From a virus, in the IMG/VR virus record IMGVR_UViG_3300030419_004788, positions 10,642-74,641 of that record: 64,000 nucleotides of DNA; one strand, written 5' to 3'. This document shows, piece after piece, positions 23,623 through 32,520 of this stretch. The notes beneath the pieces were generated by a model, which ran no database searches, was not told the origin of the DNA, and saw nothing but the letters and a program-made list of their open reading frames with translations. Numbering within the stretch: the first letter of the stretch is position 1; the number at the start of each line of letters is the position of its first letter. The position numbers and the translations under genes were made by a program.

Positions 23623-25224
23623 TTATTCTGGTTTCCAAAATATAAATACAGGTTCATACTTTAAGTATTTCCCATCAACTTGACAGTAATTTTTACATGT
23701 GGGTTTACCATCTTCACCCATTCTGTTTTGTCCAGGCATTCCTTCTAATGCCATCTTTATCGTATATTTATACATCATACCACAAGATTCAAGTATGTCA
23801 ATACTATCTTTCTCTATAGGCAGATATTTCCCACTCACCAACAAATCTGCGACATTCCATGCCATATATCTGCCTGGTCGCAAGTATTCTGCACAGGTTT
23901 CCAAAGTCGGTGCAAGGAAGCCATGCCTCCACGACTCATAAGATGAGCCATACTTTTTATAAGATTGGTTTTCATCTTCACTATATGCTTCACGGTTAAA
24001 ATATGGCGGGGAAGTAAATATAAAATCTACTTCTCCTTTGTATTGTTTAAAGTCGGGATGGAGGTGGATTTCTTCCGAACCTTCTTGAAAAATGTGGTAA
24101 GTGTTTGTTTCGGAAAAGAATGGATTTCCTCTATAAGTTCTGGTATTGTAAAAATCAGCCAAAGACTCATATTTACTACCTGACACATCGCCATAAAAAT
24201 TATCAGGATTAGGGTCAGTACCAACATAATGCACCCTACGGTCATCCCTAACACCCATAGCACCAAGTATACGACCACCCCAGCCAGCGGACGGGTCATA
24301 GATGACAATTCGTTGTTGTCCTTTAACATCTTCAGTAAATCTCTCATATAAGTATTTAGCAGTCATTGGTGGGAAGTTTACCGCAGGTTGAATATATCCA
24401 ATACGATATGCGGCAAATGCTTTTGGAAACATCTTCTTTCCCTTTTGATATACACGAATATTGTATCTTTTATCGTCTGACATATTCTCGATATCAAATG
24501 TAGAATAGTGTCTGTACTCCAACCACCCCTTATCTTTATATTCTTGTACTTCATCCTTTGTTAAATTAAGAATTTCACTTTGTTCTACTTGGAAGTATCC
24601 ACTATTTAACCCTTCTCGTATCTTTACTTCTTCTAACATAAAATCATATCCCTTAAAGATATTACGATTATTATGAAATGCATCCATCCATGCATGTGCA
24701 TCTTCTGTTGCAACTATTGCATACTTCTTATTGTTTGTGAACGCACTCTTTGCGTGTTCATATAGGGAATCTCTACGAAAATGGCGCATTCCACCCTTTA
24801 CCATTTTATCTAAATGTCTATCATCTGCAAATAAATCATATATGGAATATCCGTTATCTTTTTCTGTATAGTTGATGCGTGTCTGCATCATATTACTGAA
24901 CCATTGGTCTGCTTCACCGCCAATTCTGGACTTGTTAATAATTACATCATCTTCAACATCAGAAAGTTCATCACTATATGCAAACTTATGTACAGGGTAT
25001 TCTGCAATCTTATTAAATTGCTCTATAATTGCTTCTTCGTTTTTTCCTGTTCTTGGTGGGCAGCCATACTCATCCCATGATTCTTTTACTACCTTTCGGA
25101 ATTTGATTACCCATTCCCTAAACTGGTCGGGTGTCATTTCCAAAAGGTCTTCAAAATTGCAATTAATATCTGAATTAATCACATGGTCGTTTCGTTCGTA
25201 AAAATGTTTTGTATCGGTCATCAT
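23623..25224 (-). CDS. Solitary DNA amino-methyltransferase
   Basis: The 533-residue protein contains a SAM-binding motif I (YDPSAGWGGRILGA) and a catalytic motif IV (FTSPPYF) of N6-adenine or N4-cytosine methyltransferases, in the order I then IV. The N-terminal 280 residues are unassigned and may recognise DNA. A GTDPNPDNF segment follows motif I. There is no restriction enzyme nearby, so self-protection or regulatory methylation is likely. It is joined to gp46 by ATGA and followed by the glutamine synthetase fusion 12 nt later. Confidence 0.8.
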   Translation of the reverse strand: MMTDTKHFYERNDHVINSDINCNFEDLLEMTPDQFREWVIKFRKVVKESWDEYGCPPRTGKNEEAIIEQFNKIAEYPVHKFAYSDELSDVEDDVIINKSRIGGEADQWFSNMMQTRINYTEKDNGYSIYDLFADDRHLDKMVKGGMRHFRRDSLYEHAKSAFTNNKKYAIVATEDAHAWMDAFHNNRNIFKGYDFMLEEVKIREGLNSGYFQVEQSEILNLTKDEVQEYKDKGWLEYRHYSTFDIENMSDDKRYNIRVYQKGKKMFPKAFAAYRIGYIQPAVNFPPMTAKYLYERFTEDVKGQQRIVIYDPSAGWGGRILGAMGVRDDRRVHYVGTDPNPDNFYGDVSGSKYESLADFYNTRTYRGNPFFSETNTYHIFQEGSEEIHLHPDFKQYKGEVDFIFTSPPYFNREAYSEDENQSYKKYGSSYESWRHGFLAPTLETCAEYLRPGRYMAWNVADLLVSGKYLPIEKDSIDILESCGMMYKYTIKMALEGMPGQNRMGEDGKPTCKNYCQVDGKYLKYEPVFIFWKPE

Positions 25225-26933
25225 TTTATTTTACTAAAATTGTTCTTTTTCTCAAACACAATATGGTTCTCAAACTTATCTGTCATTGTATCAGATTTAT
25301 GAGAAATTACAAATATATTTGCTCGATTTCCGAAAGAAGTTAATATTTTTAAAAATTCTTCAGTGCCAACTGCATCTAGGCTGGAATCAAATACCTCATC
25401 CAGAACCAATAAGTTACAATTAACACTATTCTTTAATCTGGCAATTTCTCTCCATGCTAAAAGCAAAGACAAGTCAATTCTTAGTCGTTCTCCTTCACTG
25501 AAACTGTTGTATGTAAATTCATCTCTATGTCGGCTTTTTATAGTTTCTACAAAATTCTCATCTAAATTAAACTGACAAAAGAAATCCATGTCTGTAAGGT
25601 ACTTATTAATAAGTCTATTCATTATTGGTAAATAGTGTTTGATAATCTTTGCTTTAATGCCACTATCTTTTAAAAGAGTAGAAGCAATGCTATAATAATG
25701 CTTATCTTCCACCAATTCTTTTCTTCTTTCGACATGTTCTTTACCTTCACCAATTAATTTATTTAATTCATCTTTTGTTTCTTGTACTTCTGTTCCTTCG
25801 TTCAACACTTCTTCAATTTTATTTTGTATTGTATTGATATATTTCAGTGCTACATTTATTTTGGTTTGTTTTTCATTCATTTCAACTTCAAAATTATCTA
25901 TAGAATTCAATATTTCATTAATTTCCGTCATTCTTTCACCAGTAATTTTTATGTTTTCTGTCAAGTCTGAAATACCATCTTCTACTTCTTTTCGTTCATT
26001 TGCTTTATCATCAAACATAGATTTTTTGTGATGTTCTTTAATGTCTTGTTTACATGACGGACATGTATCATTTTGTTCATAGAACTTTACATTCTTTTCA
26101 ATGTTTTTAATTTTATTATTAAGTTGTTGTTCCAATCCTTCCATTTTTAAAAGTCTTTTTGGAACATCATCTTTATCTTCTACTTTATTAAAAAGAGATT
26201 CAATCTTATCTTGTAATTCTTTAATTTCTTCTTGTAGTTTTGAAACTTCTTTATTGTTGGTTTCTATTTCGTTTTTATATCCTTCTATTGAATCAGAAGA
26301 TTTCTTTTTGAGTGTATCGATTAATTTTTGTTTTTCGTCTATCTTACTTTTAGCAATTTCAATTTTAGTATCAATATCTTTGATATATTCTTTTACCATC
26401 TGTAGTCTTGAACGAACTAAAGTATTCATAATAGAAAATACATCAATATCTAAAAGGTTCTCTACAACCAATCTTCTATCTGTTGTGGATAATTTCATAA
26501 ACGGAACATAATTAGATGAACCAAGAATAACTACCTGACAAAAGGATTTATAGGTCATTTTTAAAATCTGTTCTTCTAAAATCTTTTGATAATCTCTAGA
26601 TTTAGCATCTTGGTCCAATAAATCACCATTCTTATAAATTTCAAATATCTTTGGCTTCAATCCACGAATTATTTTATAATTATCTCTACCAACTGAAAAT
26701 TCTATTTCTACTACACAATCCTTATTATTGATAGAATTAATTAATTGGGGTATCTTTGTCCCTCGAAAAGACTTTCCAAATAAGGCATATGTTAATGCAT
26801 CAAGCATTGTTGATTTGCCCGCTCCATTATACCCAGATATTAATGTGTTGTTACTCTTTATGAGATTTATAGTTGTTTTATAATTTCCTGTTGAAAGGAA
26901 ATTTCTATATGAAAGTGTTTTAAAGATTATCAA
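25221..26933 (-). CDS. 46: Recombination nuclease ATPase subunit gp46 (Rad50/SbcC-like)
   Basis: The protein has a Walker A (SGYNGAGKST) near the N-terminus, long coiled-coil arms, a zinc hook CPSCKQ in the middle, an ABC signature around FSEGERLRIDLSLLLAW and a Walker B LLVLDEVFD. With gp47 it processes DNA ends for recombination-dependent replication. TTG 26931-26933 is proposed as start: GGGAG lies 7 nt upstream and TTGA overlaps the previous stop. An ATG seven codons further up lies inside the previous gene and lacks such support. From this start the length is about 570 residues, close to T4 gp46 (560). Confidence 0.93.
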   Translation of the reverse strand: MIIFKTLSYRNFLSTGNYKTTINLIKSNNTLISGYNGAGKSTMLDALTYALFGKSFRGTKIPQLINSINNKDCVVEIEFSVGRDNYKIIRGLKPKIFEIYKNGDLLDQDAKSRDYQKILEEQILKMTYKSFCQVVILGSSNYVPFMKLSTTDRRLVVENLLDIDVFSIMNTLVRSRLQMVKEYIKDIDTKIEIAKSKIDEKQKLIDTLKKKSSDSIEGYKNEIETNNKEVSKLQEEIKELQDKIESLFNKVEDKDDVPKRLLKMEGLEQQLNNKIKNIEKNVKFYEQNDTCPSCKQDIKEHHKKSMFDDKANERKEVEDGISDLTENIKITGERMTEINEILNSIDNFEVEMNEKQTKINVALKYINTIQNKIEEVLNEGTEVQETKDELNKLIGEGKEHVERRKELVEDKHYYSIASTLLKDSGIKAKIIKHYLPIMNRLINKYLTDMDFFCQFNLDENFVETIKSRHRDEFTYNSFSEGERLRIDLSLLLAWREIARLKNSVNCNLLVLDEVFDSSLDAVGTEEFLKILTSFGNRANIFVISHKSDTMTDKFENHIVFEKKNNFSKIK

Positions 26934-27397
26934 ACTGATGCTCCCGAATACCAAGATGGAACATTACCATCTTTCCATTTCGCAAACTCTGATTTCTCGT
27001 TAATATAATAATTACGATACGACTCAACAACTGATTCTGTCTTGCAGTAATCTGGCATACAAGTTGGTTGCTTTGTTAATCCGATGTTTGGTAACTCTGG
27101 ACGGTTATTGTCGCACCATTCTATAACTTCTTCTGTTTTATGCACCTTACCATATCTTCGAGTGTATTCATCGCACAATGCATACGCATGTAGTAGTAAC
27201 CACTCGTAATTTCTTGCAGATTCACGAACCCACTTAGTGCATGGGTGATTATAGAATGACCTCTTATATGGTGCTGTTCCCTCTGGGTGAACGGCACACA
27301 ACATCTGTGCAGATTCTAAAATCATCTTTACCACATGTTTGTCACATGCATACTTGGCAGAAACCACTGGACTTTCATCCAGAACAAAAATATTCAT
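26930..27397 (-). CDS. Conserved hypothetical protein between gp46 and gp47
   Basis: The 155-residue protein begins NIFVLDESPVVSAKYACDKHVVKMILESAQMLC and has several Trp, His and Cys residues further on (HPCTKWVRES, WYSG). This family occurs in other marine T4-like phages from memory, often near gp46/gp47, but its function is unknown to me. It is not DenV by sequence. It overlaps gp47 by ATGA and gp46 by TTGA, so all three are probably translated as a unit, suggesting a DNA repair or nucleotide role. Confidence 0.65.
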   Translation of the reverse strand: MNIFVLDESPVVSAKYACDKHVVKMILESAQMLCAVHPEGTAPYKRSFYNHPCTKWVRESARNYEWLLLHAYALCDEYTRRYGKVHKTEEVIEWCDNNRPELPNIGLTKQPTCMPDYCKTESVVESYRNYYINEKSEFAKWKDGNVPSWYSGASV

Positions 27398-28440
27398 AAC
27401 GACAAACTCTCCATATACAAATCTTTGATAATCTTCTTCATTTTTGTTTTATCTTTTACTTCTTCAATTAAATCTATTTCGTTATTGATTAGTGTAACAG
27501 TATCTTGCGCCAAGTCAACAATTTCTTCCTGAGTCCATTCGGAATTAATTAATTCCTCTACTACTGTAATCTTAGCCACACCACAATCATAGAGTTTATC
27601 CATAAACCTTTCAAACGAATATGGATGTTTTTTATTTTCCACATATAATTTTACATACGCACCCCTTAAATATCCACAATCTAATTTGTCGATATCAACT
27701 GGTCCATCTTCATCGTTATATGTTACTGAATGAAACATTTTATGGGGGTTTTGAATAAATTCAATATCTCTTGTTTCTGTATCTAATACATGAAACCCCT
27801 TTTGTTCTTTTAAATCTGCAAAGGTTATTTGATACTGTGTTCCTAGATAATGAATGTTTCCGTGTTCTTGGCGACAATGAAAATGTCCTGTGTATACCTT
27901 CTCATATCTACCAAATAATTTTGCATCCATTCCACCGTCATATTTAACCCCTCTCATTACATCATACCCCTGTAATTCAAGATGTCCAATAAGAATTGGT
28001 GCCGCTGCAGTCTTGATAAACTCTACAGATTTATCATAATTTTCTTTATTTACCCAAGGAAGAAGTGCAATATCTAATCCATCGAAATTTACCACATCAG
28101 GTTCTTCATATAAAATTAAATCGTTACCAAACAATTCCCGAATTGAATTTATTACATTCGTATTTCGGTAGTAGACATCATGATTGCCAAGAATACAATG
28201 TAATTCTACATCCATATCTCTCAACCTGTCCATAAATCTTGTTCGGACTTGATTAAGAATATTGAAGTTTACAAACTTCCTTCTATCCATCAAATCGCCT
28301 GCATGGATTATCGTCTTTATGTTATTCTTTTTGATGTGTGGGAAAAATACATCGTCAAAGAACTCCATAAAATAATCTAAAAATAATTGGCTATCGCCTC
28401 TTGCACCGAAGTGCGTGTCATTTATCAGTGCTATCTTCAC
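27394..28440 (-). CDS. 47: Recombination nuclease subunit gp47 (Mre11/SbcD-like)
   Basis: The 348-residue protein is a calcineurin-like metallophosphoesterase. Its signature motifs are INDTHFGARG, IHAGDLMDRR, LGNHDVYYR, and GHLELQ and TGHFHCRQ, which coordinate two metal ions. It is the nuclease partner of gp46. The start is GTG 28438-28440, with AGGA upstream, and the gene overlaps the end of gp55 by 23 nt. Length is near T4 gp47 (339). Confidence 0.95.
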   Translation of the reverse strand: MKIALINDTHFGARGDSQLFLDYFMEFFDDVFFPHIKKNNIKTIIHAGDLMDRRKFVNFNILNQVRTRFMDRLRDMDVELHCILGNHDVYYRNTNVINSIRELFGNDLILYEEPDVVNFDGLDIALLPWVNKENYDKSVEFIKTAAAPILIGHLELQGYDVMRGVKYDGGMDAKLFGRYEKVYTGHFHCRQEHGNIHYLGTQYQITFADLKEQKGFHVLDTETRDIEFIQNPHKMFHSVTYNDEDGPVDIDKLDCGYLRGAYVKLYVENKKHPYSFERFMDKLYDCGVAKITVVEELINSEWTQEEIVDLAQDTVTLINNEIDLIEEVKDKTKMKKIIKDLYMESLSL

Positions 28441-29056
28441 TTACTTCATCCTGTAAAACTTTGTCTAAATTATTTTCTTTTACTACTTTCTTTTTAGATT
28501 TCTTTTTAGATTTCTTTTTGGGGGTAAATTTTTCTATATCATTTTCATTTAATTTAAAATGCTTGGCAAGAAGTTTATCAGAAGATAATTCTTCGTTAGT
28601 GTCTTCTTCTATTGTCTTTTCTTTTTCAAAATAATTTTCTTTAAACCAATTTCTAATTTGAGCATCTTCGGCTGTTTCTAATACTTTATATTTAATATAG
28701 TTCTGTTTCTTTTCTTTTTCTATTCTCCTAAGAAAAGCATAATATATTATTTGAGTAAAATATGAAAATGGATTTTTTGATTTTTCTGGATTGAAGTTAT
28801 GAGCATACATCAAACAATTTTCTATACCATCACCAATCATTTCTTCTCTAAAGGGATAATTTATAAAATTAGGTCTATAAGACAAATGCTCTGCAATCTT
28901 TAAGAAACATTCGCCTATATAGTCCGTAACTGGCGGTCTTGCTTCATCACACGATTCTGCTTCTACTACAATTCTTTTCCATTCAACCATGCATTTAAAG
29001 AATTCTTTATTATCTACATAATGTGGTTTAACAGGTTTTTTATCTTCTTTACTCAT
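28418..29056 (-). CDS. 55: Late-promoter sigma factor gp55
   Basis: The 212-residue protein resembles gp55, the sigma-family factor that directs host RNA polymerase to TATAAATA late promoters. The centre has INYPFREEMIGDGIENCLMYAHNFNPEKSKNPFSYFTQIIYYAFLRRI, equivalent to sigma region 2 (core binding and -10 recognition). The C-terminal third is low-complexity and lysine-rich (KKKSKKKSKKK), longer than in T4 gp55 (185). TATAAATA boxes occur upstream of fibre, neck and sheath genes in this window, consistent with its function. A TATAAT box lies just upstream of its own start. Confidence 0.9.
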   Translation of the reverse strand: MSKEDKKPVKPHYVDNKEFFKCMVEWKRIVVEAESCDEARPPVTDYIGECFLKIAEHLSYRPNFINYPFREEMIGDGIENCLMYAHNFNPEKSKNPFSYFTQIIYYAFLRRIEKEKKQNYIKYKVLETAEDAQIRNWFKENYFEKEKTIEEDTNEELSSDKLLAKHFKLNENDIEKFTPKKKSKKKSKKKVVKENNLDKVLQDEVSEDSTDK

Positions 29057-29173
29057 ATGTTACTCATTATACATTGATTTTTTAAAATGTACACAAAAAT
29101 ATTATTTTTTTACTTGACAAAATTGCATTTATAGTTTACACTTATCTGTGCCAGGGAAATAAAATAGATTTAA

Positions 29174-29860
29174 TCACTTTAAATAATCTTCTGGGTCTGG
29201 ACTCCAATCTTTCCAGTCCATACCGAAGTCTTCTTCTGTTTGTCTTTTCTTATCATTACCTTTATAATTATCATTTCTCATAGAATCGATTAATGCGTTT
29301 ACATCTTCTATGTCCAATAGTCCTGCATCAACTAAAGATAGGAGTGCTTCTGGTGGGAGGAATATTGACATAGTTATAAAATTTTTCATGTTAGGTGGCA
29401 TTAATGATTGTTCATCTTCAAATGCATCTGGATTTTCATCCATTTCTCGTTTTACCATATTTAAAAAATCATTTAAATCTTCTGGTGTCATATCATCTAG
29501 TTTTTTAGGTTCTTTACTAGAAAACGGATTATCTTTTTTTGTATCAATGATTTTTCTTTTTGGATTTAAATCTTTATCTTGTTTTTCTTTTTCTAGGTTG
29601 TAAAGTTCTACAACATCGTTATCTGGTTTTAAATATGTTGCAATAAAGTCTTTTGGTATTTTAGTTTGAATTTCATTTGTGTGAGAAAGCCAATTTTTAA
29701 GAATTGTTATTTCTTTTTGTTTTCCAAATGGGTCGGGAATAACTATACTCTTAAAAATCATTGGTCTTTGTAGAATTAGTTTGTTGTTGGATTCACCACG
29801 AAGTTCAGCAATAAGTTCTTCTCCACTTCTTAATTTTAATATTCTATATGAATTTTTCAT
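29174..29860 (-). CDS. Conserved phage protein with Sm-like N-terminus
   Basis: The 228-residue protein opens with RILKLRSGEELIAELRGE, a pattern resembling the first Sm/LSm beta strands (strand, Gly-x-x, strand), then continues with IPDPFGKQKEITILKNWL and a charged proline-rich middle. The end is acidic (EEDFGMDWKDWSPDPEDYL). Similar proteins occur near uvsW in other T4-like marine phages from memory, with no known function. A gap of 117 nt separates it from gp55 downstream and 11 nt from uvsW upstream. Confidence 0.6.
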   Translation of the reverse strand: MKNSYRILKLRSGEELIAELRGESNNKLILQRPMIFKSIVIPDPFGKQKEITILKNWLSHTNEIQTKIPKDFIATYLKPDNDVVELYNLEKEKQDKDLNPKRKIIDTKKDNPFSSKEPKKLDDMTPEDLNDFLNMVKREMDENPDAFEDEQSLMPPNMKNFITMSIFLPPEALLSLVDAGLLDIEDVNALIDSMRNDNYKGNDKKRQTEEDFGMDWKDWSPDPEDYLK

Positions 29861-29871
29861 ACTACATTTCC

Positions 29872-31362
29872 TTATAGTTTTATTTTTAGTATATTAAAAA
29901 CAAAGTTCTCTCTATTATATATCTTTATTCTTTCATCGAAGTGTCGCATAGTGTGATTCTTATACTTTTTAAAGTTTAAATTATCACTTATATCATACAA
30001 TTTTACATGGTCTTTGTTACTTGATTTTCTTAATCCCCTACCAATGGACTGTAATACCCTTATGACCGATTTAGAAGGTGAAGAAAATATAATGTTATGA
30101 ATATTTTTGATATTAATTCCTGTAGAACAAGTTCCATATGAAGCAATTAATATAGCATTTTTTTCTTTGTCTATAATCTTTCTAATATACTCTCTTTGTT
30201 CGGTTTCTGTACCACCATGAATAAAAAATACTTTTCTATCGCTGCATTCACGCCTAATTCTATCGAATAGTGGTTTACCATGATTCTCTACATAATTAAA
30301 TAGGAGTAAAGTATTACCTTTCATACTGGAACATAAAGAAGTAATAAATTTATTTCTTTTTTCATGTGCAATTATCCATTTAATCTCGTCTTGATATGTT
30401 GCTCTTTTTACAGATTCTATATCCTTTATCGGATATTGTAAATTTATACAATCAATTTCTAATCTAGAAAGTAAATCCTTTTCTATCAATTTTGTGGTGG
30501 TGGTAACATTATAAACCCCACCAAACAATCCTTCTATTACTAACTTGTGTGTATGTGTTCCGTCTAAAGTACCTGTCGTCCCTATACGGTATTTGCAGTC
30601 CTTTAATTTTGTCATTAGACTAGTTAAGGACTTAGATTTAAATAAATGGCATTCATCACCAAATATAGCACCATATTGAGAAAAATATTTTTCGGACATC
30701 TTATATAAACTTTGCCATGTAGATATCACCACCTTTTTCTCTGTTACTTTATCCTGTCCTGCATATACCACATGACATTTATCGTCAACATTCCAATTAT
30801 TCTTAGATGAGTAATCTTTAAAATCATTATACATCTGAGAAACTAGTCCTGTTGTTGGTACAATAATTAATATCTTTTTATCTTTTGGCAAAATAGATTC
30901 ATAATATCTAACCAGGCTGTAAATTATCAAAGACTTACCACTTCCAGTTGGAGAAAGAAGAAGACACCGTTCTTTGTTTATTGCATGAGTAATGGCATCT
31001 ATTTGATGGTCGTGTGGTTGTATTTCTTTTCCATTTACAGTTGGTTGTATCTTATCTAGAATATAAGAATTTACATCTTTGTGTGGTATGGCACTTTGTG
31101 GTTTTTTAATATCTGTTTCAACCGTATAGTTTCTTTCCTGTGCGAACTTATAAACATAATCAAGCAATCCCGAATATAATAATTGTGTGTGGACACTATA
31201 GAGTCTAATTTGACCGTCCCATATTTTATTTTTATATGCAGGGGTATATTGATAGTTAGGAACAGTAAAGGTGAAGAAATCACTCAGTTCTTTTGCAATC
31301 GACCTTTCACATCTAATTTTGATATGAACAGAATCTATTTGTTGTACATCTAAATCACTCAT
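29872..31362 (-). CDS. uvsW: RNA-DNA and DNA helicase UvsW
   Basis: The 496-residue protein is a superfamily 2 helicase: Walker A is LSPTGSGKSLI, motif II is GDECH (DECH instead of DEAD), motif III is GTTGTLD, motif VI is SIGRGLRK. UvsW unwinds R-loops and branched DNA, switching T4 from origin to recombination-dependent replication. The N-terminal 100 residues contain the small DNA-binding domain. It overlaps uvsY as ATGA. Length matches T4 UvsW (about 500). Confidence 0.94.
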   Translation of the reverse strand: MSDLDVQQIDSVHIKIRCERSIAKELSDFFTFTVPNYQYTPAYKNKIWDGQIRLYSVHTQLLYSGLLDYVYKFAQERNYTVETDIKKPQSAIPHKDVNSYILDKIQPTVNGKEIQPHDHQIDAITHAINKERCLLLSPTGSGKSLIIYSLVRYYESILPKDKKILIIVPTTGLVSQMYNDFKDYSSKNNWNVDDKCHVVYAGQDKVTEKKVVISTWQSLYKMSEKYFSQYGAIFGDECHLFKSKSLTSLMTKLKDCKYRIGTTGTLDGTHTHKLVIEGLFGGVYNVTTTTKLIEKDLLSRLEIDCINLQYPIKDIESVKRATYQDEIKWIIAHEKRNKFITSLCSSMKGNTLLLFNYVENHGKPLFDRIRRECSDRKVFFIHGGTETEQREYIRKIIDKEKNAILIASYGTCSTGINIKNIHNIIFSSPSKSVIRVLQSIGRGLRKSSNKDHVKLYDISDNLNFKKYKNHTMRHFDERIKIYNRENFVFNILKIKL

Positions 31363-31793
31363 GCGCCATTAGTGAATTTCAACCAATCAATGGCTGCACG
31401 AATATTCCACTGCCTATTGTTGATAATTTTAATTACACTTTCTAGATAGTTTACTTTTTCTTTTTGAAAGAGTATTCTATTCGCCAATTTAATCAAATCT
31501 TCATCCGCACTTAAAAATTTCTCTATGTCTGTTTTGAGAATATTTAGGTCAAATGTATCCCACCCTCTATCTTTTAGTTGTTCTGGACTCATTTTTCCTG
31601 TGTAATATAGCCACTTGTCCCTTTTAAGAATGTTTAAATCTGATTCGAGTTTGCCCATTATTAATTTTTCATCTGTGTACATTACGAGATATTTGTTATG
31701 AATTTGTGGCGTTTTCATTGATTCTATATCTAATTCAGTTTTATCCATAACCAAATCATCACTTACCATTTTTCTTAATTCTTCTATATTCAT
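31359..31793 (-). CDS. uvsY: Recombination mediator UvsY
   Basis: The 144-residue protein corresponds to UvsY, which loads UvsX recombinase onto gp32-covered single strands. Shared traits are its length (T4 137), the alpha-helical heptad pattern, the KWLYYTGKMSPEQLKDRGW segment, LSADEDLIKLANRI, and gene order uvsY-uvsW. A sigma70-type promoter (TTGACT, 16 nt, TATAAT) lies 18 nt upstream of its ATG. Confidence 0.85.
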   Translation of the reverse strand: MNIEELRKMVSDDLVMDKTELDIESMKTPQIHNKYLVMYTDEKLIMGKLESDLNILKRDKWLYYTGKMSPEQLKDRGWDTFDLNILKTDIEKFLSADEDLIKLANRILFQKEKVNYLESVIKIINNRQWNIRAAIDWLKFTNGA

Positions 31794-31810
31794 AATAAAT
31801 CTCCTGACTA

Positions 31811-31838
31811 ATTATAACACAAAAAAAGGTAAAGTCAA
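31811..31838 (-). promoter_or_regulatory. Sigma70-type promoter for uvsY
   Basis: On the minus strand TTGACT (31833-31838) is followed after 16 nt by TATAAT (31811-31816), one mismatch from the consensus -35 and a perfect -10. It is just upstream of uvsY. It suggests that uvsY, uvsW and following genes can be transcribed by host polymerase with its housekeeping sigma, independently of gp55. Confidence 0.7.
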
Positions 31839-31843
31839 GTTAA

Positions 31844-32428
31844 TTAAAGTGCCGTGACACTATATGATGTGTATGTAAATGTTGCGTTCGCAATCACTGG
31901 TTCATTTTCGGTTAATGCCGAATTGAAATCTATTCCAGATAAGGCGATAGGGAAAGTGTCCTTAAATCGAACATGATATTTTGGTTTATATACACTGTTA
32001 GTTACTACAAGAAGAATATCAGAAAAGAATTCCATAGTTTGTTTTCTGTCTATGACTGGTTTATCTAGTTTTTCCATAGTACCAATATCTTTCATCCAAT
32101 TGAAGACTTCCAGCCAATTCAGCATATTTTCATCTACTATAAAACTAACATTTAAATCGTCAAATGCATATTTACCACCTATAAATTTTGGATTTAAACC
32201 TAAAGCAGTAGGTTGTTCAACTGGAGTTAAAGTCAATGCAGGTAAACCAACACTTTGGCAGAAATATGTTACAGTGGGGAGTCTTGTAATTTCTAATCTA
32301 AAAAAGTTGGTAGAAAGATAATTATTGGTAGACGGTTGCCTAGGATTATAAGACCTAGTTACATCGGGTATTCCAGGACCAGTGTATCCACCAGTAGTTC
32401 CCTGTGCATTTGGATTTGAATATACCAT
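31844..32428 (-). CDS. Tail-tube-like structural protein following gp23
   Basis: The 194-residue protein has LSTNFFRLEITRLPTVTYFCQSVGLPALTL near its N-terminus, which resembles tail tube (gp19-fold) proteins: an F-x-V-x-I strand then a cysteine/serine loop and a leucine-proline turn. It is the second such protein in the window besides gp19. In related phages a tail completion or tube-like gene (often called gp3) is found after gp23, so tail terminator, initiator or a minor tube subunit are alternatives. It is preceded by a strong terminator and a TATACATA promoter-like box. Confidence 0.6.
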   Translation of the reverse strand: MVYSNPNAQGTTGGYTGPGIPDVTRSYNPRQPSTNNYLSTNFFRLEITRLPTVTYFCQSVGLPALTLTPVEQPTALGLNPKFIGGKYAFDDLNVSFIVDENMLNWLEVFNWMKDIGTMEKLDKPVIDRKQTMEFFSDILLVVTNSVYKPKYHVRFKDTFPIALSGIDFNSALTENEPVIANATFTYTSYSVTAL

Positions 32429-32440
32429 AAACTTCTCCTA

Positions 32441-32456
32441 CTATATGTATAAAAAG
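32441..32456 (-). promoter_or_regulatory. TATACATA-type promoter-like box
   Basis: Minus strand TTTTTATACATATAG. It is one base from the late box TATAAATA and is 13 nt or more before the start of the tail-tube-like gene. Near-identical copies lie at 38713-38727 and 45448-45464, all between structural genes. It overlaps the T-tract of the gp23 terminator. Confidence 0.45.
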
Positions 32457-32459
32457 ATA

Positions 32460-32481
32460 GGGGAGTCCCGAAGGACTCCCC
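32460..32481 (-). terminator. Rho-independent terminator after gp23
   Basis: The minus strand has a perfect 9-bp stem GGGGAGTCC with a stable TTCG loop, followed by TATCTTTTTAT. It lies 39 nt after the gp23 stop, where transcription of the abundant capsid protein would end or be reduced before the next gene. This is one of the clearest terminators in the window. Confidence 0.85.
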
Positions 32482-32520
32482 ATCTATTACCTAGTAGATT
32501 GCTCTACATTAATTTAGGGT

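Noticed and set aside
24027-24347. A hydrophobic 106-residue frame on the same strand inside the methyltransferase gene, with a holin-like membrane profile
   Set aside because: It is fully out of frame within a well-supported gene, has no obvious ribosome-binding site, and hydrophobicity arises from the shifted codons. It would need direct evidence.
26930-27397. DenV-type pyrimidine dimer glycosylase as identity of the 155-residue protein
   Set aside because: The sequence does not match the DenV motifs I know; only its setting near repair genes suggested it.
29114-29142. TTGACA with a TACACT-like -10 on the plus strand in the gap after gp55
   Set aside because: The -10 is poor and it would transcribe antisense into genes of the opposite strand with no plus-strand gene to serve. 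Probably chance in an AT-rich gap.
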